DNA from: DATCLS01 sp036563805
GTDB lineage: Bacteria > Actinomycetota > Acidimicrobiia > Acidimicrobiales > VFJN01
Assembly (NCBI GenBank): GCA_036563805.1
Contig: DATCLS010000045.1
Location: forward strand, 29,824-93,823
Length of the DNA stretch: 64,000 nt
Direction: 5' to 3'
Numbering within the stretch: position 1 is the first letter of the stretch; every line of letters starts with the position of its first letter. Below the pieces are notes generated by a model. It saw only the letters and a list, made by a program, of their open reading frames with translations, did not search any database and was not told where the DNA came from. Both the position numbers and the translations under genes were made by a program. Of this stretch, positions 21,030-28,438 are shown piece by piece.

Positions 21030-22622
21030 ATGGACGAGACCGCAGTCGCCGCCTTCCAGCTCGCGGGCCAGGACATCTGGTGGATGGTGGACCGCTGGGC
21101 CCGCACCCGGCCCGACCACCCGTTCCTCGTGTGGGAACCCCGGTCGGGCGAAGACCGCACCTGGACGTACCGCCAGTTCGCCGACGACGTGTCGCGCATC
21201 GCCGCCGGCCTGACCGACCGGGGCATCGGCGTCGGCGACAAGGTCCTCATCCACGCCGACAACTGCCCCGAGGCCGTGCTGGCCTGGTACGCCTGCGCCC
21301 GAGTGGGCGCCGTGGCCGTCACCACCAACACCCGCAGCGTCGCCGCCGAGGTCTCGTACTTCGCCTCCCACGCCCGGTGCGTGGCCGCCGTCACCCAGCC
21401 CCGCTACGCGGCCCTGGTGGCCAAGGCCGCCCCCGACCTGCGGTGGATCGCGGTGACCGAGGACGACTCGGGCGAGCCGCCCGCCCCCGAGCACCGCGAC
21501 CACGGGCACGAGCCGTTCTCGGCCCTGTACGGCGACCCCGACGACGCCCCGCGACGCGAGCCGGACCCGCTGCTGCCGGCCGGCATCCTCTACACCTCGG
21601 GCACGACGTCACGCCCCAAGGCGGTCGTGCACACCCACGGCAACGCCCTGTGGGCCGCCCGGCAGGGCCCGCTGGCCATCGACATGACCGGCGACGACAC
21701 CTACCTCGTCTACCTGCCGTTCTTCCACGTCAACGCCCAGAGCTGGAGCATCTGGACGACGCTCGGCGTGGGCGGGACCGTGGTGCTCCAGCCCAAGTTC
21801 TCGGCCAGCCGGTTCTGGGAGGTCATCGCCAAGCACCGGGTCACGCACATCTCGCTGATCCCGTTCGTGTTCAAGGCGATCGCCGGCCAGCCCATCCCCG
21901 AGCACACGGTCAAGGTGGGCGTGTTCGGCCTGATCATGCCCGAGCTGGAGGACTGGCTGAAGATGCGGGTCGTGCCGGCCTACGGCATGACCGAGACCGT
22001 CATCCACGCCATCCACGCCAACAAGTTCGAGGAGTTCCCCCGGGGGACGATGGGCCGCCCCACCGCCGGCTACGAGGTGCTGATCGTCGACCAGGAGACC
22101 GGCGAGGTCTGCACCGACGGGCGGGTCGGTGAACTGTGGCTGCGGGGGACCCGGGGCATCCAGCTTTTCCTCGAGTACTACGACAACCCGGAGGCCAACG
22201 CCGCCGCCTTCACCGAGGACGGCTGGTTCCGGACCGGCGACCTCGTCCGCTTGGGCGAGAACGGCAACCTCTTCTACTCGGAGCGGGACAAGGACGCCCT
22301 CAAGGTCGGCGGCGAGAACGTGTCGGCCCGCGAGGTCGAGGACGTCTGCCGCCAGGTGCCCGGCGTCGCCGACGTGGCCGTCGTGGCCAAGTCGCACGAG
22401 ATGCTGAGCATGGTGGCGGTGGCGTTCGTCATCAAGGCGCCCGACGCCCCCGAGGACGACGCCCTGGCGGCGGCCGTCATCGAGCGCTGCCGGGAGAACC
22501 TGGCCGACTTCAAGGTGCCCCGGGCGGTCTACTTCGTCGACGAGTTCCCGACCGCCACGCTGGAGAAGGTGGCCAAGCACAAGCTCCGGGAGATGGCCGA
22601 CGCCATGCCGCCTGTCGACTGA
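21030..22622 (+). CDS. AMP-forming acyl-CoA synthetase (FadD/CaiC-like)
   Basis: 530-residue adenylate-forming enzyme that joins a carboxylic acid to CoA via an acyl-AMP. Core motifs: P-loop YTSGTTSRPKAVVHTH (Ser in place of the usual second Gly, as in some carnitine/crotonobetaine-type ligases), AYGMTETV, GWFRTGDLV with the hinge DKDALKVGGENVSAREVE, and a C-terminal catalytic Lys region EKVAKHKLRE. The substrate is not evident. The ATG at 21030 follows a G-rich site; the upstream in-frame TTG would include the operator. The KstR-like box and neighbouring TetR gene hint at steroid or branched fatty-acid use. Confidence 0.88.
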   Translation: MDETAVAAFQLAGQDIWWMVDRWARTRPDHPFLVWEPRSGEDRTWTYRQFADDVSRIAAGLTDRGIGVGDKVLIHADNCPEAVLAWYACARVGAVAVTTNTRSVAAEVSYFASHARCVAAVTQPRYAALVAKAAPDLRWIAVTEDDSGEPPAPEHRDHGHEPFSALYGDPDDAPRREPDPLLPAGILYTSGTTSRPKAVVHTHGNALWAARQGPLAIDMTGDDTYLVYLPFFHVNAQSWSIWTTLGVGGTVVLQPKFSASRFWEVIAKHRVTHISLIPFVFKAIAGQPIPEHTVKVGVFGLIMPELEDWLKMRVVPAYGMTETVIHAIHANKFEEFPRGTMGRPTAGYEVLIVDQETGEVCTDGRVGELWLRGTRGIQLFLEYYDNPEANAAAFTEDGWFRTGDLVRLGENGNLFYSERDKDALKVGGENVSAREVEDVCRQVPGVADVAVVAKSHEMLSMVAVAFVIKAPDAPEDDALAAAVIERCRENLADFKVPRAVYFVDEFPTATLEKVAKHKLREMADAMPPVD

Positions 22623-22662
22623 GCCGCCGGGCCCGCCCGGGCCCGGTGCGGCCGATCCGCCA

Positions 22663-22668
22663 TATCCT
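22663..22668 (+). promoter_or_regulatory. Candidate -10 element of a leaderless toxin-antitoxin promoter
   Basis: TATCCT fits the TANNNT -10 rule and ends 7 bases before the ATG at 22676, with no ribosome-binding site between them. That spacing is typical of actinobacterial leaderless transcripts. It is also one of the few AT-rich spots in this intergenic gap. Confidence 0.4.
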
Positions 22669-22675
22669 TCGGTAC

Positions 22676-23368
22676 ATGCGGCGCGTAGCCGACGCCTTTG
22701 AGGGCTGTTACGAGGCGGAGCGCGCCGCGGCGCTGGCGGGCGTGCCCGTCTCCACGCTCTACGAGTGGGCGCGGGCGGGCCTCGTCGTCCCGTCGCTGTC
22801 GCCCGCCCGGCCCATGCTCTGGTCGTACGCCGACCTCGTGGTGCTGCGGATCGTGGGTTGGCTCCGCCACCCCAAGCGGGCGGCGGGCGCGGTGGTGCCG
22901 GCCAGCCCGATGGCGGCCGTGCGCCGGGCGCTCGACGAGCTCGACCGGCTGGGGCTCGACCCGTGGGCGGCGCCGCCCGACGGGGCCGCCGCACCCGACG
23001 GGCCGGCGACGCCGGCCTCGCCGCTCGCCGTCGACCGGTCGGGCAACGTCTACGTCCGGCACCCCGACGGGGTCCAGGGCGACCGGGGCCAGGGCGTGCT
23101 GCCCGACACGCTCGACCTGCTGGGTCCGTTCGACGGCGAAGCGGGCGGCTGGGGCCCCGACCTCCGCCGGCCCCTGCCCCACCTGCGCATCGTGCCCGGC
23201 AAGCTCAGCGGCGAACCCCACCTGGCCGGCTCCCGGGTCACGACCCGGGCGGTGGCGGCGCTGGCCGACCGGGGCCACACGCTCGACGACCTCGCCCGCC
23301 TGTACCCCGACGAGGACGCCGACGGCCTGCGCGAGGCGGTCGAGCTCGAGCGCCGGCTGGCGGCCTGA
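22676..23368 (+). CDS. Antitoxin-like protein with MerR-like HTH and DUF433 domain
   Basis: 230 residues. The N-terminus (AFEGCYEAERAAALAGVPVSTLYEWARAGLV) is a helix-turn-helix of MerR/excisionase kind. A linker rich in Ala/Pro/Asp follows. The C-terminal 65 residues, from RIVPGKLSGEPHLAGSRV to DDLARLYPDEDADGLREAV, are a DUF433 domain, the usual antitoxin partner of DUF5615/PIN-like toxins. The toxin-like gene starts 2 bases after this stop. Together they look like a type II toxin-antitoxin module whose antitoxin also represses its own promoter. Confidence 0.7.
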   Translation: MRRVADAFEGCYEAERAAALAGVPVSTLYEWARAGLVVPSLSPARPMLWSYADLVVLRIVGWLRHPKRAAGAVVPASPMAAVRRALDELDRLGLDPWAAPPDGAAAPDGPATPASPLAVDRSGNVYVRHPDGVQGDRGQGVLPDTLDLLGPFDGEAGGWGPDLRRPLPHLRIVPGKLSGEPHLAGSRVTTRAVAALADRGHTLDDLARLYPDEDADGLREAVELERRLAA

Positions 23369-23370
23369 CC

Positions 23371-23922
23371 GTGGCCGAGGCCGACGCCGAGGTCGAGCCC
23401 GAGCGGGGCGAGCGGCTGGTGGTGCCGCTCGACATCGCGGTCCCCGAGCCGCTCCTCGCCGCGCTCGACGCCTTCATGACCGACATCGCCCTGACCCCGC
23501 TGCACCGCATCGACCGCCGGCTCGCCGAAGTCGACGACCGTGTTCTCGCCCTGGCCCTGCGCCAGGAGGGGTACGACTGGCTGGCCACCGACAACGACAA
23601 GATCCTGCGCAACCCGAACGAGCTGGCCGCCATCCTGCGGGCAGGCGTCAACGTCTTCGCCGTCCACGGCACCGGGGGCGACCCGCTCCGGGCCGTGGGG
23701 GCGCTGCTGCTCGACCTCCCCGAGGCCGTCCGCCGGGCCAGCGGGCTGGGCGAGGTGTTCTGGTCGCGGCCCCGGCGCCCGGCCCCGCACCGCCCGTGGG
23801 AGCTGTTCGAGCAGGCCGCGACCCGCCACGGCCTGCCGGCCGAGGAGCTCTACGAGCGGGTCAAGGTCACGGACGAGGAGATGACGACGCCGTGGTGGAC
23901 GGCCGGGCGGGCGCCCGGCTGA
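23371..23922 (+). CDS. PIN-like toxin candidate (DUF433 partner)
   Basis: 183-residue protein. It begins with Glu/Asp-rich residues, then VPLDIAVPEPLLAALDAFM. The stretch ALRQEGYDWLATDNDKILRNPNELAAILRAGVNVFAV resembles the Mut7-C/DUF5615 branch of PIN-fold nucleases, where the acidic residues in TDNDK would bind metal. The usual N-terminal Asp is uncertain. The GTG start 2 bases after the antitoxin stop implies coupling. Its last 56 bases overlap the end of the convergent dxs gene. RNase activity is inferred from fold and pairing only. Confidence 0.6.
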   Translation: MAEADAEVEPERGERLVVPLDIAVPEPLLAALDAFMTDIALTPLHRIDRRLAEVDDRVLALALRQEGYDWLATDNDKILRNPNELAAILRAGVNVFAVHGTGGDPLRAVGALLLDLPEAVRRASGLGEVFWSRPRRPAPHRPWELFEQAATRHGLPAEELYERVKVTDEEMTTPWWTAGRAPG

Positions 23923-25816
23923 GCGCCCTGCGGGCGGCGGCGGCGATGCCGGCGGCGTCGAGGCCCAATTGGGACCGGATGGCCGCCGGGTCGCCGTGGG
24001 AGATGTAGGCGTCGGGGACGCCGAGCACGACGGTGGGCGGCGGAGCGGGGGCGGACCCGTCACCGGTCCCGTCGCCGCCGATCCCGACGCCGGGGGACCC
24101 GCTGCCGGACCCGTCGCCGCCGGTCCCGGCCAGGGCGGCGAGGGCGTCGACCACCCGGGCGCCGGCCCCGCCCTCCCGGACCCCGTCCTCCACGGTGACG
24201 ACCGCCCGGTGCCGGGCAGCGTCGGCCACCATGTCGGGGTCGAGCGGCTTGACCGCCCGCACGTCCCACACCGTGGCCGACACGCCCTCGCCCTCGAGCA
24301 GCTCGGCGGCCGCTTCGGCCTCGCCCACCAGCGGGCCGACCGCCAGCAGGCAGACATCGCGCCCCACCCGGGTCTGCCGGGCGCGGCGGCCGTGGCCGGC
24401 CGCGCCGGGGCGGGCCGTGCCGTTCGGCCAGCGCAGCGCCACGGGCCCGTCGGCGGTCAGCGCCTCGTCGAGCATGGCCTCGAGGTCGGCGCCCGACGAC
24501 GGCGTCAGGATCGTCAGGCCCGGCACCCGCCCGAGCAGGGCCAGGTCGAGCACGCCGTGGTGCGATGGCCCGTCGGGCCCGGTGATGCCGGCCCGGTCGA
24601 GGCAGAAGACGACCGGCAGCCGGTGCAGCCCGACGTCGAGGTTGACCTGGTCGAGCGCCCGGGTCAGGAACGTCGAGTAGATGGCCACCACCGGGCGGAG
24701 CCCGCCCATGGCCATGCCGGCGGCGGCCGTCACCGCATGCTGCTCGGCGATGCCGACGTCGTAGAACCGGTCGGGGAACACCTCGGCGAACGGCCGCAGA
24801 CCGGTGGAGCTGGGCATGGCGGCGGTGACGGCGACGACCCGCGGGTCGCGCTCCCCCGCCCGCACCAGGGCCCGGGCGAACACGTCGGTGTAGCGGGGCG
24901 CGGTCCGGGCCGGCGGGGCGTAGCGCCGGGGCCGGAACGGGGCGACATCGTGCAGGCACTTGTCGTCGTCGTCCTCGGCGGGGGCGAAGCCCCGGCCCTT
25001 GCGGGTGAGCACGTGCACGACCGTGGGCCGGCCGGTGGCCAGCGCCTCGCCCAGGGCGGCCTCGACGGCGGCGACGTCGTGGCCGTCGACCGGCCCGCGG
25101 TAGTCGACGCCGAGGGCCTGGAAGAACGCCGGGCCGCACGGCTCCCCGCCGGGCCCGGCGGCGAGCGGGCTCAGCGTCTCGGTCAGCCGGGACACGGTGG
25201 GGGCGTACGAGCGCCCGTTGTCGTTGAGCACGACGACCACGGGCAGGCCCTGGCACCCGAGGTTGTTGAGCCCCTCGTAGGCCAGGCCCCCGGTGAGGGC
25301 GCCGTCGCCGATCACCGCGACCACCCGCCCCGGCGGCCGCGCCGCGGCCAGCCCGAACGCGTACGACAGGGCGGTCGAGGCATGGCTGTTCTCGACCCAG
25401 TCGTGGGGCGACTCGCGCCGGTTGGGGTAGCCGGACAGGCCGCCCGGCTGCCGCAGCGTGGCGAACCGGTCCTGCCGGCCGGTGAGCAGCTTGTGCGTGT
25501 ACGCCTGGTGGCCGGTGTCCCAGATGATGACGTCGGTGGGCGAGTCGAGCGCCCGGTGCAGGGCGATCGTCAGCTCGACCGCCCCCAGGTTGGACCCCAG
25601 GTGCCCGCCGGTGGTGGCCACCGTGGTGATCAGCACGTCGCGGATCTCGGCGGCGAGGGCGTCGATCTCGTCCGGGCCCAGCGCCCGCAGGTCGGCCGGC
25701 CCGCCGATCCGCTCGAGCAGGCCGCGCCGCGCCGCCCGCTCGGCTGGCCGCTCGGCCGGCCCCTCGGCCGGGCGCCGGTCGGCCGAGGGGCCCCGCTCCC
25801 CCAGGGGCGCGCTCAT
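23867..25816 (-). CDS. dxs: 1-deoxy-D-xylulose-5-phosphate synthase (second copy, hopanoid operon)
   Basis: 649 residues with the full DXS set: SNLGAVELTIALH, the ThDP motif GDGALTGG then NDNGRSYAPT, DVGIAEQHAVT and the C-terminal transketolase domain. Clearly paralogous to the copy at 1495 but divergent, with an extra Ala/Arg/Glu-rich N-terminus (about 28 residues) and a Gly/Asp/Ser-rich insertion near the end. It is last gene of the hopanoid operon, and its ATG overlaps the hpnH stop (ATGA). Actinomycete hopanoid clusters often carry their own dxs, presumably to raise precursor flow. It overlaps the convergent PIN-like gene by 56 bases. Confidence 0.93.
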   Translation of the reverse strand: MSAPLGERGPSADRRPAEGPAERPAERAARRGLLERIGGPADLRALGPDEIDALAAEIRDVLITTVATTGGHLGSNLGAVELTIALHRALDSPTDVIIWDTGHQAYTHKLLTGRQDRFATLRQPGGLSGYPNRRESPHDWVENSHASTALSYAFGLAAARPPGRVVAVIGDGALTGGLAYEGLNNLGCQGLPVVVVLNDNGRSYAPTVSRLTETLSPLAAGPGGEPCGPAFFQALGVDYRGPVDGHDVAAVEAALGEALATGRPTVVHVLTRKGRGFAPAEDDDDKCLHDVAPFRPRRYAPPARTAPRYTDVFARALVRAGERDPRVVAVTAAMPSSTGLRPFAEVFPDRFYDVGIAEQHAVTAAAGMAMGGLRPVVAIYSTFLTRALDQVNLDVGLHRLPVVFCLDRAGITGPDGPSHHGVLDLALLGRVPGLTILTPSSGADLEAMLDEALTADGPVALRWPNGTARPGAAGHGRRARQTRVGRDVCLLAVGPLVGEAEAAAELLEGEGVSATVWDVRAVKPLDPDMVADAARHRAVVTVEDGVREGGAGARVVDALAALAGTGGDGSGSGSPGVGIGGDGTGDGSAPAPPPTVVLGVPDAYISHGDPAAIRSQLGLDAAGIAAAARRALSRAPARPSTTASSSPRP

Positions 25817-26811
25817 GCCGACAGCGCGGCCCGGAGCGACTGCCGCAGCGACGTGGTGGTGGCGATCACCGCCGAGGGCTCGTAGCCGCAGTGGGCCATG
25901 CAGTTGCGGCACCGCGGGTCCTTGCCGCGGCCGTAGCGGTCCCAGTCGGTGGTCTCGATCAGCTCCTGGTAGCTGGAGGCGTAGCCGTCGCCCATCAGGT
26001 AGCAGGGCCGCTGCCAGCCGAACACCGAGTAGCTGGGGATGCCCCAGGCGGTGCACGGGAAGTCGACCCGGCCCTCCAGGAAGTCGAGGAACAGCGGCGT
26101 GTGGTTGAGCCGCCACTTCCGCCGCTTGCCGGCGAACGCCTCGCGGAACAGCTTCTGCGTCTGCTGCACGCCCAGGAAGTGGACCTGGTCGGGCGCCTTC
26201 TCGTAGGCGTAGCCCGGCGACACCATCATGCTGTCGACGCCCACCTCGTCGTTGAGGAAGTCGAGCACCTCGCGCACGGTGGCCGGCGAGTCGGTCGAGA
26301 AGAACGTCGTGTTGGTCGTGACCCGGAAGCCGCGGCGCTTCGCCTCCCGGATGGCGGCGATGGCCTCATCGAACACGCCCTCGCGGCACACCGACTCGTC
26401 GTGGCGCTCCCGCAGGCCGTCGATGTGCACGGTCCAGGCGAAGTAGGGCGACGGGGTGAACTTGTCGAGCTTGCGCCGCATGAGCACGGCGTTGGTGCAC
26501 AGGTAGACGAAACGCTTCCGGTCGATCAGCGCCTCGACCATCTCGGCGATGTCGGGGTGCAGGAGCGGCTCGCCCCCGGCGATCGACACGATCGGCGCCC
26601 CGCACTCCTCGACCGCGGCCACAGCCTCGTCGACCGAGACCCGCTGGCGCAGGACCTCGGTCGGGTGCTGGATCTTCCCGCACCCGGCGCAGGCCAGGTT
26701 GCAGGCGAACAGCGGCTCCAGCTCGAGGACCAGCGGGAACTTGTCCCGCCGGGCGAGCTTCTGGCGCGCCAGATAGAGCGCCACGTGCAGGCTCTGCCGG
26801 AACGGCACCAT
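25813..26811 (-). CDS. hpnH: Adenosyl-hopene transferase HpnH (radical SAM)
   Basis: 332 residues. Joins a 5'-deoxyadenosyl radical from S-adenosylmethionine to diploptene, giving adenosylhopane, the first step toward C35 hopanoids. The radical-SAM motif CNLACAGC (Cys37, 41, 44) and SIAGGEPLLHPDI are visible, as are the family's FVYLCTNAVLM, TVHIDGLRERHD and the C-terminal cysteines in CRNCMAHCGYEPSAV. Length matches HpnH (about 330-340). It starts 13 bases after the IspH fusion with a strong AGGAGG site and overlaps the second dxs. Confidence 0.95.
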   Translation of the reverse strand: MVPFRQSLHVALYLARQKLARRDKFPLVLELEPLFACNLACAGCGKIQHPTEVLRQRVSVDEAVAAVEECGAPIVSIAGGEPLLHPDIAEMVEALIDRKRFVYLCTNAVLMRRKLDKFTPSPYFAWTVHIDGLRERHDESVCREGVFDEAIAAIREAKRRGFRVTTNTTFFSTDSPATVREVLDFLNDEVGVDSMMVSPGYAYEKAPDQVHFLGVQQTQKLFREAFAGKRRKWRLNHTPLFLDFLEGRVDFPCTAWGIPSYSVFGWQRPCYLMGDGYASSYQELIETTDWDRYGRGKDPRCRNCMAHCGYEPSAVIATTTSLRQSLRAALSA

Positions 26812-26824
26812 CGTCCGACCTCCT

Positions 26825-28438
26825 TCAGCAGACGGCTTCCGGGAGCGGGAAGCGGACGGTCTCGGCCGTCACCGCCCGTGTCTCCACCTCGATCGGGCCC
26901 AGGCTGGCCAGCGCCTCCACCAGGCGCTCGACCACCCAGGGCGGGGCCGACGCCCCGGCCGTCACCCCGACGGTCCGGGCGCCGGCCAGCCACGCCAGCT
27001 CGATGTCGCGCTCGTCGTCGACCAGGTGCGCAACCGACCCCGACCGGCCGGCCACCTCGACCAGCCGGTGGCTGTTGGACGAGTTCTGCGACCCGGCCAC
27101 CAGCACCAGGTCGCATTCGTCGGCGATGGCGCGGACCGCGTCCTGCCGGTTCTGGGTGGCATAACAGATGTCGGCGGCCGACGGCCCGACGAGCGTCGGG
27201 AACCGGTCGCGCAGCACGCCGACCACCTCCTCCACCTCGTCGAGCGCCAGCGTGGTCTGGGTGACGTAGGCCACCCGCTCGGGGTCGGGAACCTCGACGG
27301 CGGCGGCGTCGGCCGGTGTGGACACCAGCCGGATGTCGGCGTCCTCGCCCATCGTGCCCTCGACCTCGTCGTGGTGGGCGTGGCCGACCAGCACGACGCC
27401 GTAGCCCCGACGGGCGAAGCGCCGCACCTCGCGGTGGACCTTGGCCACCAGCGGGCAGGTGGCGTCGATGACGGTCTGGCCCCGGGCGGCGGCCGCCGCC
27501 TCGACCGCCGGCGCCACGCCGTGGGCCGAGAACACGAGGCGGGCGCCCTCGGGGGCCTCGTCGACCTCGTCGACGAAGACGGCGCCGCGAGCCTCGAGGT
27601 CGGCCACCACGTGCCGGTTGTGGATGATCTGGCGCCGGACGTAGACGGGCGGCCCGTAGCGGTCGAGGGCCCGCTCGACCACCTCGATGGCCCGCTCGAC
27701 ACCGGCGCAGAACGAGCGGGGCTCGGCCAGCAGCACCCGGCGGGGGCCGACCGCCGTCGCCCAGGCGGCGAGGACCCGGCCGACCCGGCGCAGCGACCGG
27801 TAGGCGGCGAGGCCGAGGCCGGCGGGGGCGACGGTGCCGCCGCCGGGCGGCGGGACCGGCGGCGTCACGACCCGGACGGCGGCCAGCGGGCGGTCACCGG
27901 CCGCGGCCGCCAGCCAGCCGGCCTCGGCGTCGGCCTCGGGGTCGCCGAAGCCGACGCGGTCGGCGGCCCGGCCGTCGCCGTCACCGGGGGCGTCAGCCGG
28001 GCCGGCGCCGGGGCCGTGGCCGTGCGCGCCGTTCGTTCCGTTCGATCCGTTCGCCCCGGCGGAGGCGCCGGGACCCCACGGGCCGGCCGCGGCCGGCCCG
28101 TGGACCCGCAGCCCGGCCCGGGCCAGCGCCGCGGCCAGCAGCGACGCCCCCGGCACGGGCACGGGGCCGTGCGGTCCCGGCACGGCGGACGCCACCACCA
28201 CGTCGCCGGGCTCGGGGCCCGGACCCCCCAGCGGGTCCGGGCCCGCGGCCGGCGCCGGGCCGGCCGTCACGACGGCGACGGCCGGGGCGCCGCGGCAGCG
28301 GGCGGACAGGTTGATGGCGGCACGTCGGGCCCGCTCGGGGCCGGCGCCGGTGACGATGGTCTCGAGCCCGGGGGCGCCGCCGGCCACCGCCCGGGCCGCC
28401 GGCCGGGTCGGCGTAAGGACGATGCCCGCCCGGCTCAC
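26825..28438 (-). CDS. ispH: Fusion of a degenerate HpnG-like nucleosidase domain with IspH
   Basis: 537 residues. From about residue 235 it is a full 4-hydroxy-3-methylbut-2-enyl diphosphate reductase with the three 4Fe-4S cysteines in FCAGVERA (244), IDATCPLVAKVH (328) and ICYATQNRQ (425); it makes IPP and DMAPP. Residues 1-215 resemble the hopanoid phosphorylase HpnG: IVTGAGPERARRAA near the start, and at 168-192 ADAEAGWLAAAAGDRPLAAVRVV where HpnG relatives have a DMES-type motif and a following Ser-Asp. These catalytic residues are lost, and a Gly/Asn/His-rich insert sits at 122-155. Actinomycete clusters place hpnG exactly here. The GTG overlaps the shc stop. Confidence 0.85.
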   Translation of the reverse strand: MSRAGIVLTPTRPAARAVAGGAPGLETIVTGAGPERARRAAINLSARCRGAPAVAVVTAGPAPAAGPDPLGGPGPEPGDVVVASAVPGPHGPVPVPGASLLAAALARAGLRVHGPAAAGPWGPGASAGANGSNGTNGAHGHGPGAGPADAPGDGDGRAADRVGFGDPEADAEAGWLAAAAGDRPLAAVRVVTPPVPPPGGGTVAPAGLGLAAYRSLRRVGRVLAAWATAVGPRRVLLAEPRSFCAGVERAIEVVERALDRYGPPVYVRRQIIHNRHVVADLEARGAVFVDEVDEAPEGARLVFSAHGVAPAVEAAAAARGQTVIDATCPLVAKVHREVRRFARRGYGVVLVGHAHHDEVEGTMGEDADIRLVSTPADAAAVEVPDPERVAYVTQTTLALDEVEEVVGVLRDRFPTLVGPSAADICYATQNRQDAVRAIADECDLVLVAGSQNSSNSHRLVEVAGRSGSVAHLVDDERDIELAWLAGARTVGVTAGASAPPWVVERLVEALASLGPIEVETRAVTAETVRFPLPEAVC

